A stretch of 64,000 bases of DNA from Limnohabitans radicicola (GTDB lineage: Bacteria > Pseudomonadota > Gammaproteobacteria > Burkholderiales > Burkholderiaceae_C), in assembly GCF_014837235.1 (NCBI RefSeq), contig NZ_JACYFT010000001.1:1067688-1131687 (forward strand). The letters are read 5' to 3'. Position 1 is the first letter of the stretch; each line of letters starts with the position of its first letter. Positions 37,322 through 45,680 of the stretch are shown here, piece after piece. Below the pieces are notes generated by a model. That model was not told the DNA's origin. It saw only the letters and a program-made list of their open reading frames with translations, and made no database searches. The translations under genes and the position numbers were made by a program.

Positions 37322-37990
37322 TTACTGAATAGCCTGCACCAACCGGTCCCAACGTGGCCACCAGTTGCCTTTGATGTCGGCCGAGACCAGCACCCGATGG
37401 GCGCGGCCAATCAGCAGGTGGCGTGGCACCATGCCGATGTAGCGGGAGTCGGCGCTGTTGTCGCGGTTGTCCCCCAAGAAGAAATACTGCCCCTCTGGCA
37501 CTTGCACCGGACCAAAGTTGCGCATCGCATTCACCTGCGGCAGGACCTGCACGGTGTGCGCGTGCCCTGACAAGATTTCCTGCGCCTGAATGGCGGGCAT
37601 GGTCAGTCCACCGCCCATGGGCTCTTTCACCTGCACGGGTGACTGGTACTGCGAAGCCACACCATTGAGGTAGAGCACTTCATCGCGCAGTTCCACCACA
37701 TCGCCAGGCACAGCGATCAGGCGTTTGATCAATTGCACGCCGTCCTTGGGTGATTTGAACGTGACCACATCACCGCGCTCGGGCGAGCCCAACTCGGCCA
37801 ACACTTGATTGGTCAGTGGCAGCTTGAAGTCATAAGCCACCCGATTGACCAGCACAACGTCCCCCTCCAGCAAGGTGGGCCGCATCGACCCCGAAGGGAT
37901 CGGATTCCAGTCGGCAATGGCCAAACGGAAAAAGCCAAAAAAGAAGACAAACAAGATGAAGCCACGGTTGTTTTTGAGCCAATTTTTCAT
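37322..37990 (-). CDS. lepB: Signal peptidase I, short form
   Basis: A 222-residue membrane protease that cleaves signal peptides. There is one N-terminal membrane helix (about residues 10-24), then the catalytic serine Ser35 in IPSGSMRPTLLEGD and the catalytic lysine Lys89 in QLIKRLIAVPGD. GDNRDNSADSRYIGMVP near residue 172 is the box E region. It is shorter than the usual LepB (over 300 residues, next to rnc and lepA), and those neighbours are absent here, so it is probably a second, dedicated signal peptidase. Confidence 0.93.
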   Translation of the reverse strand: MKNWLKNNRGFILFVFFFGFFRLAIADWNPIPSGSMRPTLLEGDVVLVNRVAYDFKLPLTNQVLAELGSPERGDVVTFKSPKDGVQLIKRLIAVPGDVVELRDEVLYLNGVASQYQSPVQVKEPMGGGLTMPAIQAQEILSGHAHTVQVLPQVNAMRNFGPVQVPEGQYFFLGDNRDNSADSRYIGMVPRHLLIGRAHRVLVSADIKGNWWPRWDRLVQAIQ

Positions 37991-38025
37991 GATTTCTCCC
38001 TTTGAAAAACAATACGCCTACCGCA

Positions 38026-38586
38026 TCACCGCACCCGTGCGTAGACACATGCCTGGTTTTCGCCCCCTTGCGGCGACACCCGTGTCTGGATCGACTCCAG
38101 CACAAAACCAGCGCGTTCGGCCACTCTGCGGCTGGCCACATTGCGCACATCGGTGAAACACTCGACACGCCGGGCCGCCAGCGTGTTTTCGGCAAAGGCT
38201 GCAATGGCCCGGACCGCTTCGGTGATGTGGCCCTGCCCCTGCATCGAGCGCCTGCACCAGTAGCCCACCTCGAACCGACGCTCCAGCCAGTCCATGCGAT
38301 GCAGCCCACTGGCGCCGACCAGAACATCAGTCCCCTTGAGAAACAGCAGCAACGGCAAGTCGCGCCGCGCCGCAAAGGCTTCGTGTCCTTGTCGGCAATA
38401 GTTTTCCGAGGCGTCTACAGACGGCTCGAACATCGCCCAAGGCAGCGATGCGGGCCATGCACGCAGTTCGGGCAATGTTTCGCAAACCGCCTCGTACACC
38501 CGTTGACCATCGCCCGGGCGAGGGCAACGGATCAACAAGCGCTGCGACTCGAATTGGTCCGGAAAGTCAAGGTTTTGCGGATTCAT
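38026..38586 (-). CDS. GNAT-family acetyltransferase, RimJ/RimL-like
   Basis: A 186-residue GNAT enzyme. ESQRLLIRCPRPGDGQRVYE near residue 13, GLHRMDWLERRFEVGYWCRR near 94 and GQGHITEAVRAIAAFAEN near 117 form the RimJ/RimL pattern, followed by RNVASRRVAERAGFVLE. Such enzymes acetylate N-termini of ribosomal or other proteins, or small molecules. It is 9 nt downstream of a second GNAT gene in the same direction. Confidence 0.9.
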   Translation of the reverse strand: MNPQNLDFPDQFESQRLLIRCPRPGDGQRVYEAVCETLPELRAWPASLPWAMFEPSVDASENYCRQGHEAFAARRDLPLLLFLKGTDVLVGASGLHRMDWLERRFEVGYWCRRSMQGQGHITEAVRAIAAFAENTLAARRVECFTDVRNVASRRVAERAGFVLESIQTRVSPQGGENQACVYARVR

Positions 38587-38595
38587 TTGAAAGCT

Positions 38596-39099
38596 TCACC
38601 AGGACAGGTGCATGTGCACCTTGGATGTGTAGTCGTGGCCATTGAAGATGGCACGGGGCTCAACGCCGAACACCTCAAAACCAGCCGAGGCATACAGGCG
38701 CTGTGCGCGTTCGTTGCCCTGGGTGCAGGTGAGGGTCAGCATCGAGATGGACGGGCGTGCACGCGCATCGGCCACGACAGCAGCCAGCAAAGCTTGCGCA
38801 AGCCCCTGGCCGCGTTGAGCACTTCGCACATACATGCCCACCACATGCCCTTTGTGCCGGGTCTTGAACCTGTCCGAATACTCGATGGCCACCGTGCCCA
38901 CCATCTGCCCGGCCTGAAAGGCGCCAAAAGCACGGCCCAAATCGAGCGGATGGTTCATCCGCGCCAGCCACCAGGCCGACGCCTTCTGCTCCCGCTCCAG
39001 GCGCGTGGAAGTGAAGGCATCTGCATCGACCTCGAAGGCCTCGAGCATCAAGGCACGGTATTCCTCCCAATCGGCAGGTTCAAGCGCTCTGATCAGCAT
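38596..39099 (-). CDS. GNAT-family N-acetyltransferase
   Basis: A 167-residue GNAT domain. The acetyl-CoA loop is VRSAQRGQGLAQALLAAVVA near residue 92, preceded by KGHVVGMYV, and followed by NERAQRLYASAGFEVFGVEP, the typical last strand. The substrate is unknown. It lies immediately upstream of the RimJ/RimL-like gene, so the two probably form one transcript. Confidence 0.9.
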   Translation of the reverse strand: MLIRALEPADWEEYRALMLEAFEVDADAFTSTRLEREQKASAWWLARMNHPLDLGRAFGAFQAGQMVGTVAIEYSDRFKTRHKGHVVGMYVRSAQRGQGLAQALLAAVVADARARPSISMLTLTCTQGNERAQRLYASAGFEVFGVEPRAIFNGHDYTSKVHMHLSW

Positions 39100-39183
39100 A
39101 CTGGCAGAAGACCCCTCAAAAACGACACCGTAGTATTACAGAATTTGAAAGGATGGGGCCCGCTGGCGAGCGCAAGCGCCTCT

Positions 39184-40119
39184 TCAAACCCCAAACCCAG
39201 CCGCCAGTCCTTGCCGCAAGTGCGCCACCAGGGCCGTCACCGCCCGGGGCACGTGCGGTGCATATGGACGGATGGCGTAAATGGTTTCGGCAAATGCGCC
39301 CACGGGCCGCCAATCGGGCAGCACGCGCACCAGCTTGCCTTGGCGCAGCGCAACCTGGGCGCTGAAGTCGGGCATGAGGGCGATGCCTGCGCCTGTGAGG
39401 GCAGCTTCGCGCAGCGCTTCGCTGTTGTTGGCGGCGAAATTGCCCGTGACGGGAACCGTGACCCGTTCGCCCCCCTGCGGATTGCGTGGCTCGAAAGTCC
39501 AGGCCGGGGTGTCCTGCGAGCGGGGGTAGTGCAGGCAATTGTGTGCTTGCAAGTCCGTGGGGGTTTGCGGTTCACCTTGTTTGCGCAGGTAAGCGCGGGT
39601 GGCCACCAACACCGACTCGGTCGAGCACAGTGCCCAGGCCACATGCGTGTCGGGCGGGCGGGCTGTGTGGCGGATGGCCAGGTCATAGCCTTCGGTGGCC
39701 AAGGCACTGAGCCGGTCCGACAAGTCCAGCTCGAGCCGCACTTCAGGAAAATCCTTCAAAAACTCAGCCAGCAAGGGCACCAGTTGCTGGCGCGCCAGCG
39801 CCACAGGGGCCGTGACCCGTAACAGGCCACTGGGTTGGGCGGCCAGGTCCCGCACCTGGGCAAAGCTCTGTTCAATCTGCTCAAAAGAGGCACGGGTGTC
39901 GTCCACCAGCCGCTGCCCGGCTTCGGTCAGCCTCAGGCTGCGGGTGGTGCGCTGCACCAGCGTGACTTTGGCCGCACGCTCCAGCTCGGCAATGCGCTGG
40001 CTCATGGCCGCCTTGCTCACGCCCAGGCGGGCAGCGGCAGCCGTGTAGCTGCCTTGCTGCGCCAGTACGCTCAGCCAGTGCAGGTTCGTCCAAAGCGTGT
40101 TGATTTTTTGGTTTTCCAT
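39184..40119 (-). CDS. LysR-type regulator next to mmsA
   Basis: A transcription factor of about 311 residues. The winged helix-turn-helix is at the N-terminus (GSYTAAAARLGVSKAAMSQR near residue 24), followed by the linker helix and a periplasmic-binding-like effector domain (LLRVTAPVALARQQLVPLLA near 100). The subfamily resembles the PA0133/CrgA-like group. The start at 40119 (MENQKINTLW) was preferred to an ATG 27 nt upstream, because the latter would place coding sequence over the operator. It is divergent from mmsA, which it probably controls. Confidence 0.9.
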   Translation of the reverse strand: MENQKINTLWTNLHWLSVLAQQGSYTAAAARLGVSKAAMSQRIAELERAAKVTLVQRTTRSLRLTEAGQRLVDDTRASFEQIEQSFAQVRDLAAQPSGLLRVTAPVALARQQLVPLLAEFLKDFPEVRLELDLSDRLSALATEGYDLAIRHTARPPDTHVAWALCSTESVLVATRAYLRKQGEPQTPTDLQAHNCLHYPRSQDTPAWTFEPRNPQGGERVTVPVTGNFAANNSEALREAALTGAGIALMPDFSAQVALRQGKLVRVLPDWRPVGAFAETIYAIRPYAPHVPRAVTALVAHLRQGLAAGFGV

Positions 40120-40125
40120 GTCTAT

Positions 40126-40147
40126 ATTGTTCACCATTTTGAACAAT
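40126..40147. promoter_or_regulatory. LysR-type operator dyad
   Basis: Perfect 8-base arms ATTGTTCA and TGAACAAT separated by six bases. Its centre is about 65 bp upstream of the predicted mmsA transcription start, the classic position for a LysR recognition site, and it also covers the regulator's own promoter region. Confidence 0.65.
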
Positions 40148-40165
40148 CAATTCACGGTTTGGCGC

Positions 40166-40194
40166 TTGTGAAGGGCCAGGAGGCTGCCTACACT
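40166..40194 (+). promoter_or_regulatory. Candidate mmsA promoter
   Basis: -35 TTGTGA (40166-40171), 17-bp spacer, -10 TACACT (40189-40194). Transcription should start near 40201, leaving a leader of about 58 nt ending in TTCAGGAGACATCC before the ATG. The weak consensus fits an activator-dependent promoter. Confidence 0.55.
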
Positions 40195-40258
40195 GGCCCA
40201 CACATGCAGGCATGCCGCACGGCAACCGCACACACATCCCCCATTTCAGGAGACATCC

Positions 40259-41770
40259 ATGAGCATCACGAACATCGGCCATTACATTGGCGGCCAAGTC
40301 GCTGCAGGCACTTCGGGCCGCAGCCAAAGCGTGACCAACCCCGCCACAGGCGCTGTGACCGGTAACGTGGCCCTGGCCAACAGCGCTGAAGTCGCTAAGG
40401 CCGTGGCCGCTGCGCAAGCGGCCTTCCCTGCTTGGGCCGACACACCGCCCCTGCGCCGCGCCCGTGTGATGTTCAAGTTCCTCGAATTGCTGAACGAGCA
40501 CAAAGACACCTTGGCCCACATGATCACCGCCGAACACGGCAAGGTGTTCACCGATGCGCAGGGTGAAGTGAGCCGCGGCATCGACATCGTGGAATTCGCC
40601 ACCGGCATCCCGCAGCTGCTCAAAGGGGACTACACCGAGCAAGTGTCGACTGGCATTGACAACTGGACGATGCGCCAGCCGCTGGGCGTGGTCGCGGGCA
40701 TCACGCCCTTCAATTTCCCGGTCATGGTGCCCATGTGGATGTTCCCGGTCGCGATTGCAGCGGGCAACACCTTCGTACTCAAACCCAGCCCGACCGACCC
40801 AACCCCCTCACTGTTCATCGCCGATTTGCTGAAAAAAGCCGGTCTGCCCGATGGCGTGTTCAATGTGGTGCAAGGCGACAAGGAAGCGGTGGACGCGCTG
40901 CTGGAGCACCCCGACGTGAAAGCCATCAGCTTCGTCGGCTCCACCCCGATCGCCAACTACATCTACGAAACCGGCGCGCACCACGGCAAACGCGTGCAGG
41001 CCTTGGGCGGTGCTAAGAATCACCTGGTGGTCATGCCCGATGCCGATATCGACCAGACCGTGGACGCGCTGATCGGCGCAGGCTATGGCTCGGCAGGCGA
41101 GCGCTGCATGGCGATCAGTGTCGCGGTGTTGGTCGGCGATGTGGCTGACAAGATCATCCCCAAGCTCATCGAGCGCACCCGGGCACTTCAAGTGCTCAAC
41201 GGCGAAAACCTGGCCGCGGAGATGGGCCCCATCGTGACCGACGCGGCGCGCCAGCGCATCAAGGGTTACATCGACGCGGGTGTGGCCGAAGGTGCCCAAC
41301 TGCTGGTCGATGGCCGCGAGTTTGATGGCTCCAAAGCCGGTGTTGGTTGCGAGCAAGGTTTCTGGCTGGGCGGCACGCTGTTCGATCACGTGACCACCGA
41401 CATGAAGATCTACAAGGAAGAGATTTTTGGCCCGGTGTTGTCGTGCGTGCGCGTGCCCGACTTTGCCACCGCAGTGCAGATCATCAACGACCACGAGTTC
41501 GGTAACGGCGTGAGCTGCTTCACCCGCGACGGCAACGTGGCCCGCGAGTTCTCGCGCCGCATCCAGGTGGGCATGGTCGGTATCAACGTGCCGATCCCTG
41601 TGCCCATGGCTTGGCACGGCTTTGGCGGCTGGAAGCGCTCGCTGTTTGGCGACATGCACGCTTACGGCGAAGAAGGCGTGCGCTTTTACACCAAGCAAAA
41701 GTCCATCATGCAGCGTTGGCCTGAGAGCATTGGCAAGGGTGCCGAGTTTGTGATGCCGACGGCCAAGTAA
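40259..41770 (+). CDS. mmsA: Methylmalonate-semialdehyde dehydrogenase, CoA-acylating
   Basis: Oxidises methylmalonate semialdehyde or malonate semialdehyde to propionyl-CoA or acetyl-CoA in valine, beta-alanine and inositol breakdown. The 503 residues have the N-terminal [20 protein letters not shown] near residue 145, the catalytic cysteine in [19 protein letters not shown] near 282, and the MmsA-specific [20 protein letters not shown] near 462. It has a strong AGGAGA ribosome binding site and is divergent from a LysR regulator. Beta-oxidation-like catabolism is suggested by the neighbouring GMC oxidoreductase. Confidence 0.97.
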   Translation: MSITNIGHYIGGQVAAGTSGRSQSVTNPATGAVTGNVALANSAEVAKAVAAAQAAFPAWADTPPLRRARVMFKFLELLNEHKDTLAHMITAEHGKVFTDAQGEVSRGIDIVEFATGIPQLLKGDYTEQVSTGIDNWTMRQPLGVVAGITPFNFPVMVPMWMFPVAIAAGNTFVLKPSPTDPTPSLFIADLLKKAGLPDGVFNVVQGDKEAVDALLEHPDVKAISFVGSTPIANYIYETGAHHGKRVQALGGAKNHLVVMPDADIDQTVDALIGAGYGSAGERCMAISVAVLVGDVADKIIPKLIERTRALQVLNGENLAAEMGPIVTDAARQRIKGYIDAGVAEGAQLLVDGREFDGSKAGVGCEQGFWLGGTLFDHVTTDMKIYKEEIFGPVLSCVRVPDFATAVQIINDHEFGNGVSCFTRDGNVAREFSRRIQVGMVGINVPIPVPMAWHGFGGWKRSLFGDMHAYGEEGVRFYTKQKSIMQRWPESIGKGAEFVMPTAK

Positions 41771-41814
41771 GGCGTTGGGGTCAGTGGGATCAGCTTCGGT
41801 GCCGCATCTGCGCT

Positions 41815-41881
41815 CCGGGCTGGCCCGCCGGGCCTCATCAGTCGCTTCGCGCCAGCAAATCGGCCCAACGGGCCAGCCCGG
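41815..41881. repeat. Long GC-rich hairpin between mmsA and the GMC oxidoreductase
   Basis: Outer arms of 13 bases (41815-41827 and 41869-41881, CCGGGCTGGCCCG type) are perfect; two bases inward, GGGCC (41830-41834) pairs with GGCCC (41862-41866). The loop is 27 bases. There is no U-tract. It could be a terminator dependent on other factors, an RNA stability element, or a small dispersed repeat. Confidence 0.6.
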
Positions 41882-41953
41882 ATCACGGACGCTGCGCCTG
41901 AACGATGCGAGGATGGTGTGAACAGTCACAATCCGGGGGAGGAGAGCAGAACA

Positions 41954-43672
41954 ATGAACGACAACACCTTCGACTACATCATCGTGGGCGGCGGCACGGC
42001 GGGCAGCCTGCTGGCCAACCGCCTGTCGGCCGACGCGAGCAAACGCGTGCTGCTGATCGAAGCGGGCAAGAAGGACGATTACCACTGGGTGCACATCCCT
42101 GTGGGGTACCTGTACTGCATTGGCAACCCACGCACCGACTGGCTGTACCAAACTGAACCGGCTGCGGGCCTGAATGGCCGCACGCTGCGCTACCCGCGTG
42201 GCAAGGTGCTGGGCGGGTGTTCCAGCATCAACGGCATGATCTACATGCGGGGTCAGTCGCGTGACTACGACCAGTGGGCACACATCACAGGTGATGACAG
42301 CTGGCGCTGGGACCAGACCCTGCCTTATTTCAAGCTGCACGAAGACCACTACAAGGGCGCCAACGACTTCCATGGCGCCAAAGGCAGCAAGTCTGAATTG
42401 CTGGCCCCCGCCGATCTGCCCGAAGGCAGCTACCTGCACACCCTGCGTGGGCGGGTGGCGGGCGGCGAGTGGCGCGTCGAAAAGCAGCGCCTGCGCTGGG
42501 ACGTGCTCGACGCCTTTGCCCAGGCAGCGCAGCAAGCGGGCATTCCGGCCACCGACGACTTCAACCGAGGCAACAACGAAGGCGTGAGCTATTTCGAGGT
42601 GAACCAGAAAGCAGGCTGGCGCTGGAACACGGCCAAAGCCTTTTTGCGCCCCACCTGCTATGCCCGCCCCAACTTCGAGCTGTGGAACAAGGCGCAGGTG
42701 GCGAAGTTGATCGTTGAGACCCTAGCCAACGGCAGCCAGCGCTGCACGGGCGCGCAGGTGTGGACCGGTGTGGAGATGGTCGAGGTCAAAGCCACCCGCG
42801 AAGTGATCCTGAGCGCAGGCAGCATCGGCTCGGTGCAAATCCTGCAGCTGTCAGGCATCGGCCCTGCCGACTTGCTCCAGAGTAAAGGCATCGAGGTCAA
42901 GCGCGACCTGCCCGGCGTAGGCGCCAACCTGCAAGACCATTTGCAGATCCGCTCGGTTTACCAGGTCAAAGGCACCAAGACCCTCAACACCATGGCCAAC
43001 AGCCTGTGGGGCAAGGCCATGATCGGGCTGGAATACGCGCTCAAACGCACCGGCCCCATGAGCATGGCACCCAGCCAGCTGGGGGCATTCACCAAGAGCG
43101 ACCCATCGCAGCCGCACGCCAACATCCAGTACCACGTGCAACCGCTGAGCTTGGACGCCTTTGGCGAGCCGCTGCACAGCTTCCCGGCCATCACCGCCAG
43201 CGTCTGCAACCTCAACCCCACCAGCCGCGGCACGGTGCAGATCAAAAGCGCCCGCTTTGAAGACGCCCCGGCCATTGCGCCCAACTACCTCTCGACCGAC
43301 GCCGACCGCAAGGTCGCCGCCGACAGCCTGCGTGTGACGCGCGGCATCATGGCGCAGCCCGCCATGGCGCCGTTCGCCCCCGAGGAGTTCAAGCCCGGCG
43401 TGCAATACCAAAGCGATGAAGAGCTGGCCAAGCTGGCGGGCGATATCGCCAGCACCATCTTCCACCCCGTCGGCACCACCCGCATGGGTCGGAGCGACGA
43501 CCCGATGGCGGTGGTCAACGCGCGGCTGCAGGTGCGCGGCGTGGCGGGCTTGCGCGTGGTCGATGCGGGCGTGATGCCCACCATCACCAGCGGCAACACC
43601 AACAGCCCCACGCTGATGATTGCGGAAAAAGCCGCCCAGTGGATCGCCGAAGACGCGGCCCGAGGGCTTTGA
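41954..43672 (+). CDS. GMC-family FAD-dependent oxidoreductase
   Basis: A 572-residue choline dehydrogenase-like enzyme. The FAD-binding motif VGGGTAGSLLANRL is at residues 11-24, the first GMC signature is YPRGKVLGGCSSINGMIYMR near 80, the second is AGSIGSVQILQLSGIG near 290, and the catalytic histidine is in TIFHPVGTTRMG near 510. The start at 41954 follows a purine-rich GGGGAGGAGAG site at 11 nt. The alcohol substrate is unknown. It lies downstream of mmsA across a hairpin, in the same direction. Confidence 0.93.
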   Translation: MNDNTFDYIIVGGGTAGSLLANRLSADASKRVLLIEAGKKDDYHWVHIPVGYLYCIGNPRTDWLYQTEPAAGLNGRTLRYPRGKVLGGCSSINGMIYMRGQSRDYDQWAHITGDDSWRWDQTLPYFKLHEDHYKGANDFHGAKGSKSELLAPADLPEGSYLHTLRGRVAGGEWRVEKQRLRWDVLDAFAQAAQQAGIPATDDFNRGNNEGVSYFEVNQKAGWRWNTAKAFLRPTCYARPNFELWNKAQVAKLIVETLANGSQRCTGAQVWTGVEMVEVKATREVILSAGSIGSVQILQLSGIGPADLLQSKGIEVKRDLPGVGANLQDHLQIRSVYQVKGTKTLNTMANSLWGKAMIGLEYALKRTGPMSMAPSQLGAFTKSDPSQPHANIQYHVQPLSLDAFGEPLHSFPAITASVCNLNPTSRGTVQIKSARFEDAPAIAPNYLSTDADRKVAADSLRVTRGIMAQPAMAPFAPEEFKPGVQYQSDEELAKLAGDIASTIFHPVGTTRMGRSDDPMAVVNARLQVRGVAGLRVVDAGVMPTITSGNTNSPTLMIAEKAAQWIAEDAARGL

Positions 43673-43694
43673 GAGCAGACCGCTCGTTTCAGAC

Positions 43695-43727
43695 TCAGGG
43701 AATACCCCCAAATCGGGAAATCCCTGA
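43695..43727. promoter_or_regulatory. Near-palindromic operator downstream of the GMC gene
   Basis: TCAGGGA (43695-43701) and TCCCTGA (43721-43727) are perfect arms; inside them CCC and GGG pair with four- and three-base gaps. It resembles response-regulator or LuxR-type sites with CCCC/GGGG halves. A -10-like TACAGT lies 24 bp further on. Confidence 0.5.
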
Positions 43728-43750
43728 TGAATCCAGGGGATCGGGGCCGC

Positions 43751-43756
43751 TACAGT
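43751..43756 (+). promoter_or_regulatory. Possible -10 element
   Basis: TACAGT matches 4/6 of the -10 consensus; no -35 is visible at the right distance, as expected if the upstream dyad recruits polymerase. Transcription would start near 43763. Confidence 0.3.
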
Positions 43757-43762
43757 TCACCC

Positions 43763-43889
43763 ACTCGATGCGAAGCAGTACTGCATCCTGAGGGCCGAGG
43801 AGACAACTCGAACCCCAAGAACTCCAATATCCAAACAGCATCCGAACGAGATGAATTCCCAGGCGCCGCTTATTGCGGCGCTTTTTTTT
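43763..43889 (+). ncRNA. Candidate small transcript ending in a strong terminator
   Basis: About 127 nt between the possible start and the terminator, with no convincing gene. It contains GATGC-GAAGCAGTACT-GCATC (43768-43788), a short stem around a palindrome, and GAGGAGACAAC (43797-43807), a sequence typical of ribosome binding sites in this group but without a start codon after it. It may be a small RNA, or the leftover leader of a lost gene. Confidence 0.35.
43863..43889 (+). terminator. Intrinsic terminator
   Basis: A perfect 7-bp stem GCGCCGC / GCGGCGC with loop TTATT is followed by eight T. It lies about 190 nt after the GMC stop codon and 58 nt before the TauE/SafE start. Confidence 0.9.
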
Positions 43890-43946
43890 CGCTCGCGTCT
43901 GACTGCGTGACAGGGCAACAGCACCTGCCCTGCCACAATCGCCCGC

Positions 43947-44711
43947 ATGGAATTGCTGATTGTTTCGCTGGCCTCGCTGCTGGCCGGCTTGGTGGACGCC
44001 ATTGTGGGCGGAGGCGGTCTGATCCTGCTGCCGGCCTTGTTTGCCACCTTCCCCCAGGCGGTGCCAGCCACGCTGTTTGGCACCAACAAAAGTGCGTCGA
44101 TCTGGGGCACCGCCTTTGCCACCGCGCAGTACAGCCGCAAGGTGAAGATGCCCTGGCGCTCGCTCATGCCGGCTGCCGGCGCGGGTCTGGTGGGTTCGCT
44201 GGTGGGTGCCTGGACGGTCACCCAAGTGGACCCCTCGCTGTTTCGCAAGGCGCTGCCCATCTTGCTGACCCTGCTGCTGCTCTACACCCTGGCCCGCAAG
44301 GACCTGGGCCGCCACCACGCCCCGCGCTTTGCCGGCGCGCAAGAGGCCTGGGTGGCCGCAGGCGTGGGCTTGGTGATCGGTTTTTACGACGGCTTTTTCG
44401 GGCCAGGCACGGGCAGCTTTTTGGTGTTTGCCTATGTGCGGTTGATGGGCTACGACTTCCTGAACGCTTCGGCCTCGGCCAAGCTGGTCAATGTGGCCAC
44501 CAACTTTGCGGCCCTGGTGCTGTTCGCGGTGCAGGGTCATGTGTGGTGGCATCTGGCGCTGGCCATGGCCGTGTCCAACATCGTGGGCAGCCTGATCGGC
44601 ACGCGCCTGGCGCTAAGGCACGGCGCAGGCTTTGTGCGCCGGGTCTTCATCTTGGTCGTGCTGGCCTTGATTGTGAAAACAGCTTACGACACCTGGTTCA
44701 GGACTGTGTAG
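43947..44711 (+). CDS. TauE/SafE-family permease (TSUP)
   Basis: A 254-residue membrane protein with eight hydrophobic segments in two repeats. GLVDAIVGGGGLILLPALFA near residue 15 and GFYDGFFGPGTGSFLVFAYV near 149 are the paired signatures of the family, which moves sulfite, sulfoacetate, taurine-derived anions or other organosulfur compounds. The substrate is unknown. Its 3' end overlaps the convergent DMT gene by 14 nt. Confidence 0.92.
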   Translation: MELLIVSLASLLAGLVDAIVGGGGLILLPALFATFPQAVPATLFGTNKSASIWGTAFATAQYSRKVKMPWRSLMPAAGAGLVGSLVGAWTVTQVDPSLFRKALPILLTLLLLYTLARKDLGRHHAPRFAGAQEAWVAAGVGLVIGFYDGFFGPGTGSFLVFAYVRLMGYDFLNASASAKLVNVATNFAALVLFAVQGHVWWHLALAMAVSNIVGSLIGTRLALRHGAGFVRRVFILVVLALIVKTAYDTWFRTV

Positions 44712-45627
44712 CCCAGCGCCGCAAAGCCCCGGCATATTGCGCCAGCGCCACGCCCAACAGGATGACGCCAGCGCCGCCAATCTTGATCCAGGTGTAGTGC
44801 TCGCCCGACAAGGCCCAGGCAAACAGGCCCGCCACGGGAGGCATCAAATACATCAGGGGCGCCGTTCGGGCCACGCCGCGCACCGCATTGACCCAGCCCC
44901 AACCCAGCCAACCGAAGAATGCCGACACCACGACCGACCAGAACAAGCCAGCACCATCCCAAAGGTTCAGCGAAGACCAGGATATGTCAGCTGCCGAGGG
45001 CAGGCACCACAGCAACACCGGGATGCTGCCCAAAATGGTGCTGTAACCCATGGTGAGCACCGCTCCGCGCTTGTCAAACATCGGCTTGGCTGCCACGGTG
45101 TAATAAGAAAACAGACTGGCCGCCAGCAAGAGCACCAGGTCACCCCCACCGGCGCGCCACTGACCGCCCAGCAGCTTGTCGGACAGGAACATCAGCACCC
45201 CGCCAAAGGCCAAGCCCACACCGAGCAGCTGCGCCAGCGACAGTCGCTCCGTGCCTTGGTAACGCAGGATCAGCAGCGTAAAGATCGGCCCGCAGGCCAG
45301 GATGACCGAGCTGGAAAATGCGGTGGACCAGTACACCCCGTACGTCACGATGCCCACATGCAGCGAGTGCCCCACCAATCCGAGCCAGGCCATGGCCCGC
45401 AGATCGCTGCGCGGCAGGGGGGGCCACCACCGGCCCAAACGCCAGCGGAACATCAGCAAAGCACACACGGGCATGATGGTGTAACGCACCAGCAAAAAAC
45501 CGTCTGGCGTCAAGAGGTGCAAAAGGTATTTCTGGAGCGTGAAATTGCCACCCCAGATGACCACCAGCACCAGCGCCGTGAACAGGGCCAGTCGCTGATG
45601 AGGGTGGTCAGGGTGTCGGTGGGGCAT
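44698..45627 (-). CDS. DMT/EamA-family transporter
   Basis: A 309-residue inner-membrane protein with about ten helices in two EamA repeats. The first repeat starts LVLVVIWGGNFTLQKYLLHL near residue 18 and has RYTIMPVCALLM; the second repeat has YYTVAAKPMFDKRGAVLTMG near 185. The start at 45627 (MPHRHPDHPHQ) was chosen over upstream codons that give a low-complexity leader. The substrate is unknown. Confidence 0.87.
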   Translation of the reverse strand: MPHRHPDHPHQRLALFTALVLVVIWGGNFTLQKYLLHLLTPDGFLLVRYTIMPVCALLMFRWRLGRWWPPLPRSDLRAMAWLGLVGHSLHVGIVTYGVYWSTAFSSSVILACGPIFTLLILRYQGTERLSLAQLLGVGLAFGGVLMFLSDKLLGGQWRAGGGDLVLLLAASLFSYYTVAAKPMFDKRGAVLTMGYSTILGSIPVLLWCLPSAADISWSSLNLWDGAGLFWSVVVSAFFGWLGWGWVNAVRGVARTAPLMYLMPPVAGLFAWALSGEHYTWIKIGGAGVILLGVALAQYAGALRRWATQS

Positions 45628-45680
45628 GGCCCATTGTGGCCGGGCTTGGACCTGCAGCCTGTCCCGCCAGCGGCAAAGCG

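Noticed and set aside
40808-42535. 575-codon minus-strand frame across mmsA and the GMC gene
   Set aside because: Both genes on the plus strand have complete family motifs; this frame crosses their boundary and is a shadow.
43851-43910. Short open frame of about 19 codons (starting MNSQAPLIA) running through the terminator
   Set aside because: It has no clear ribosome binding site and its codons are the terminator stem and T-run.
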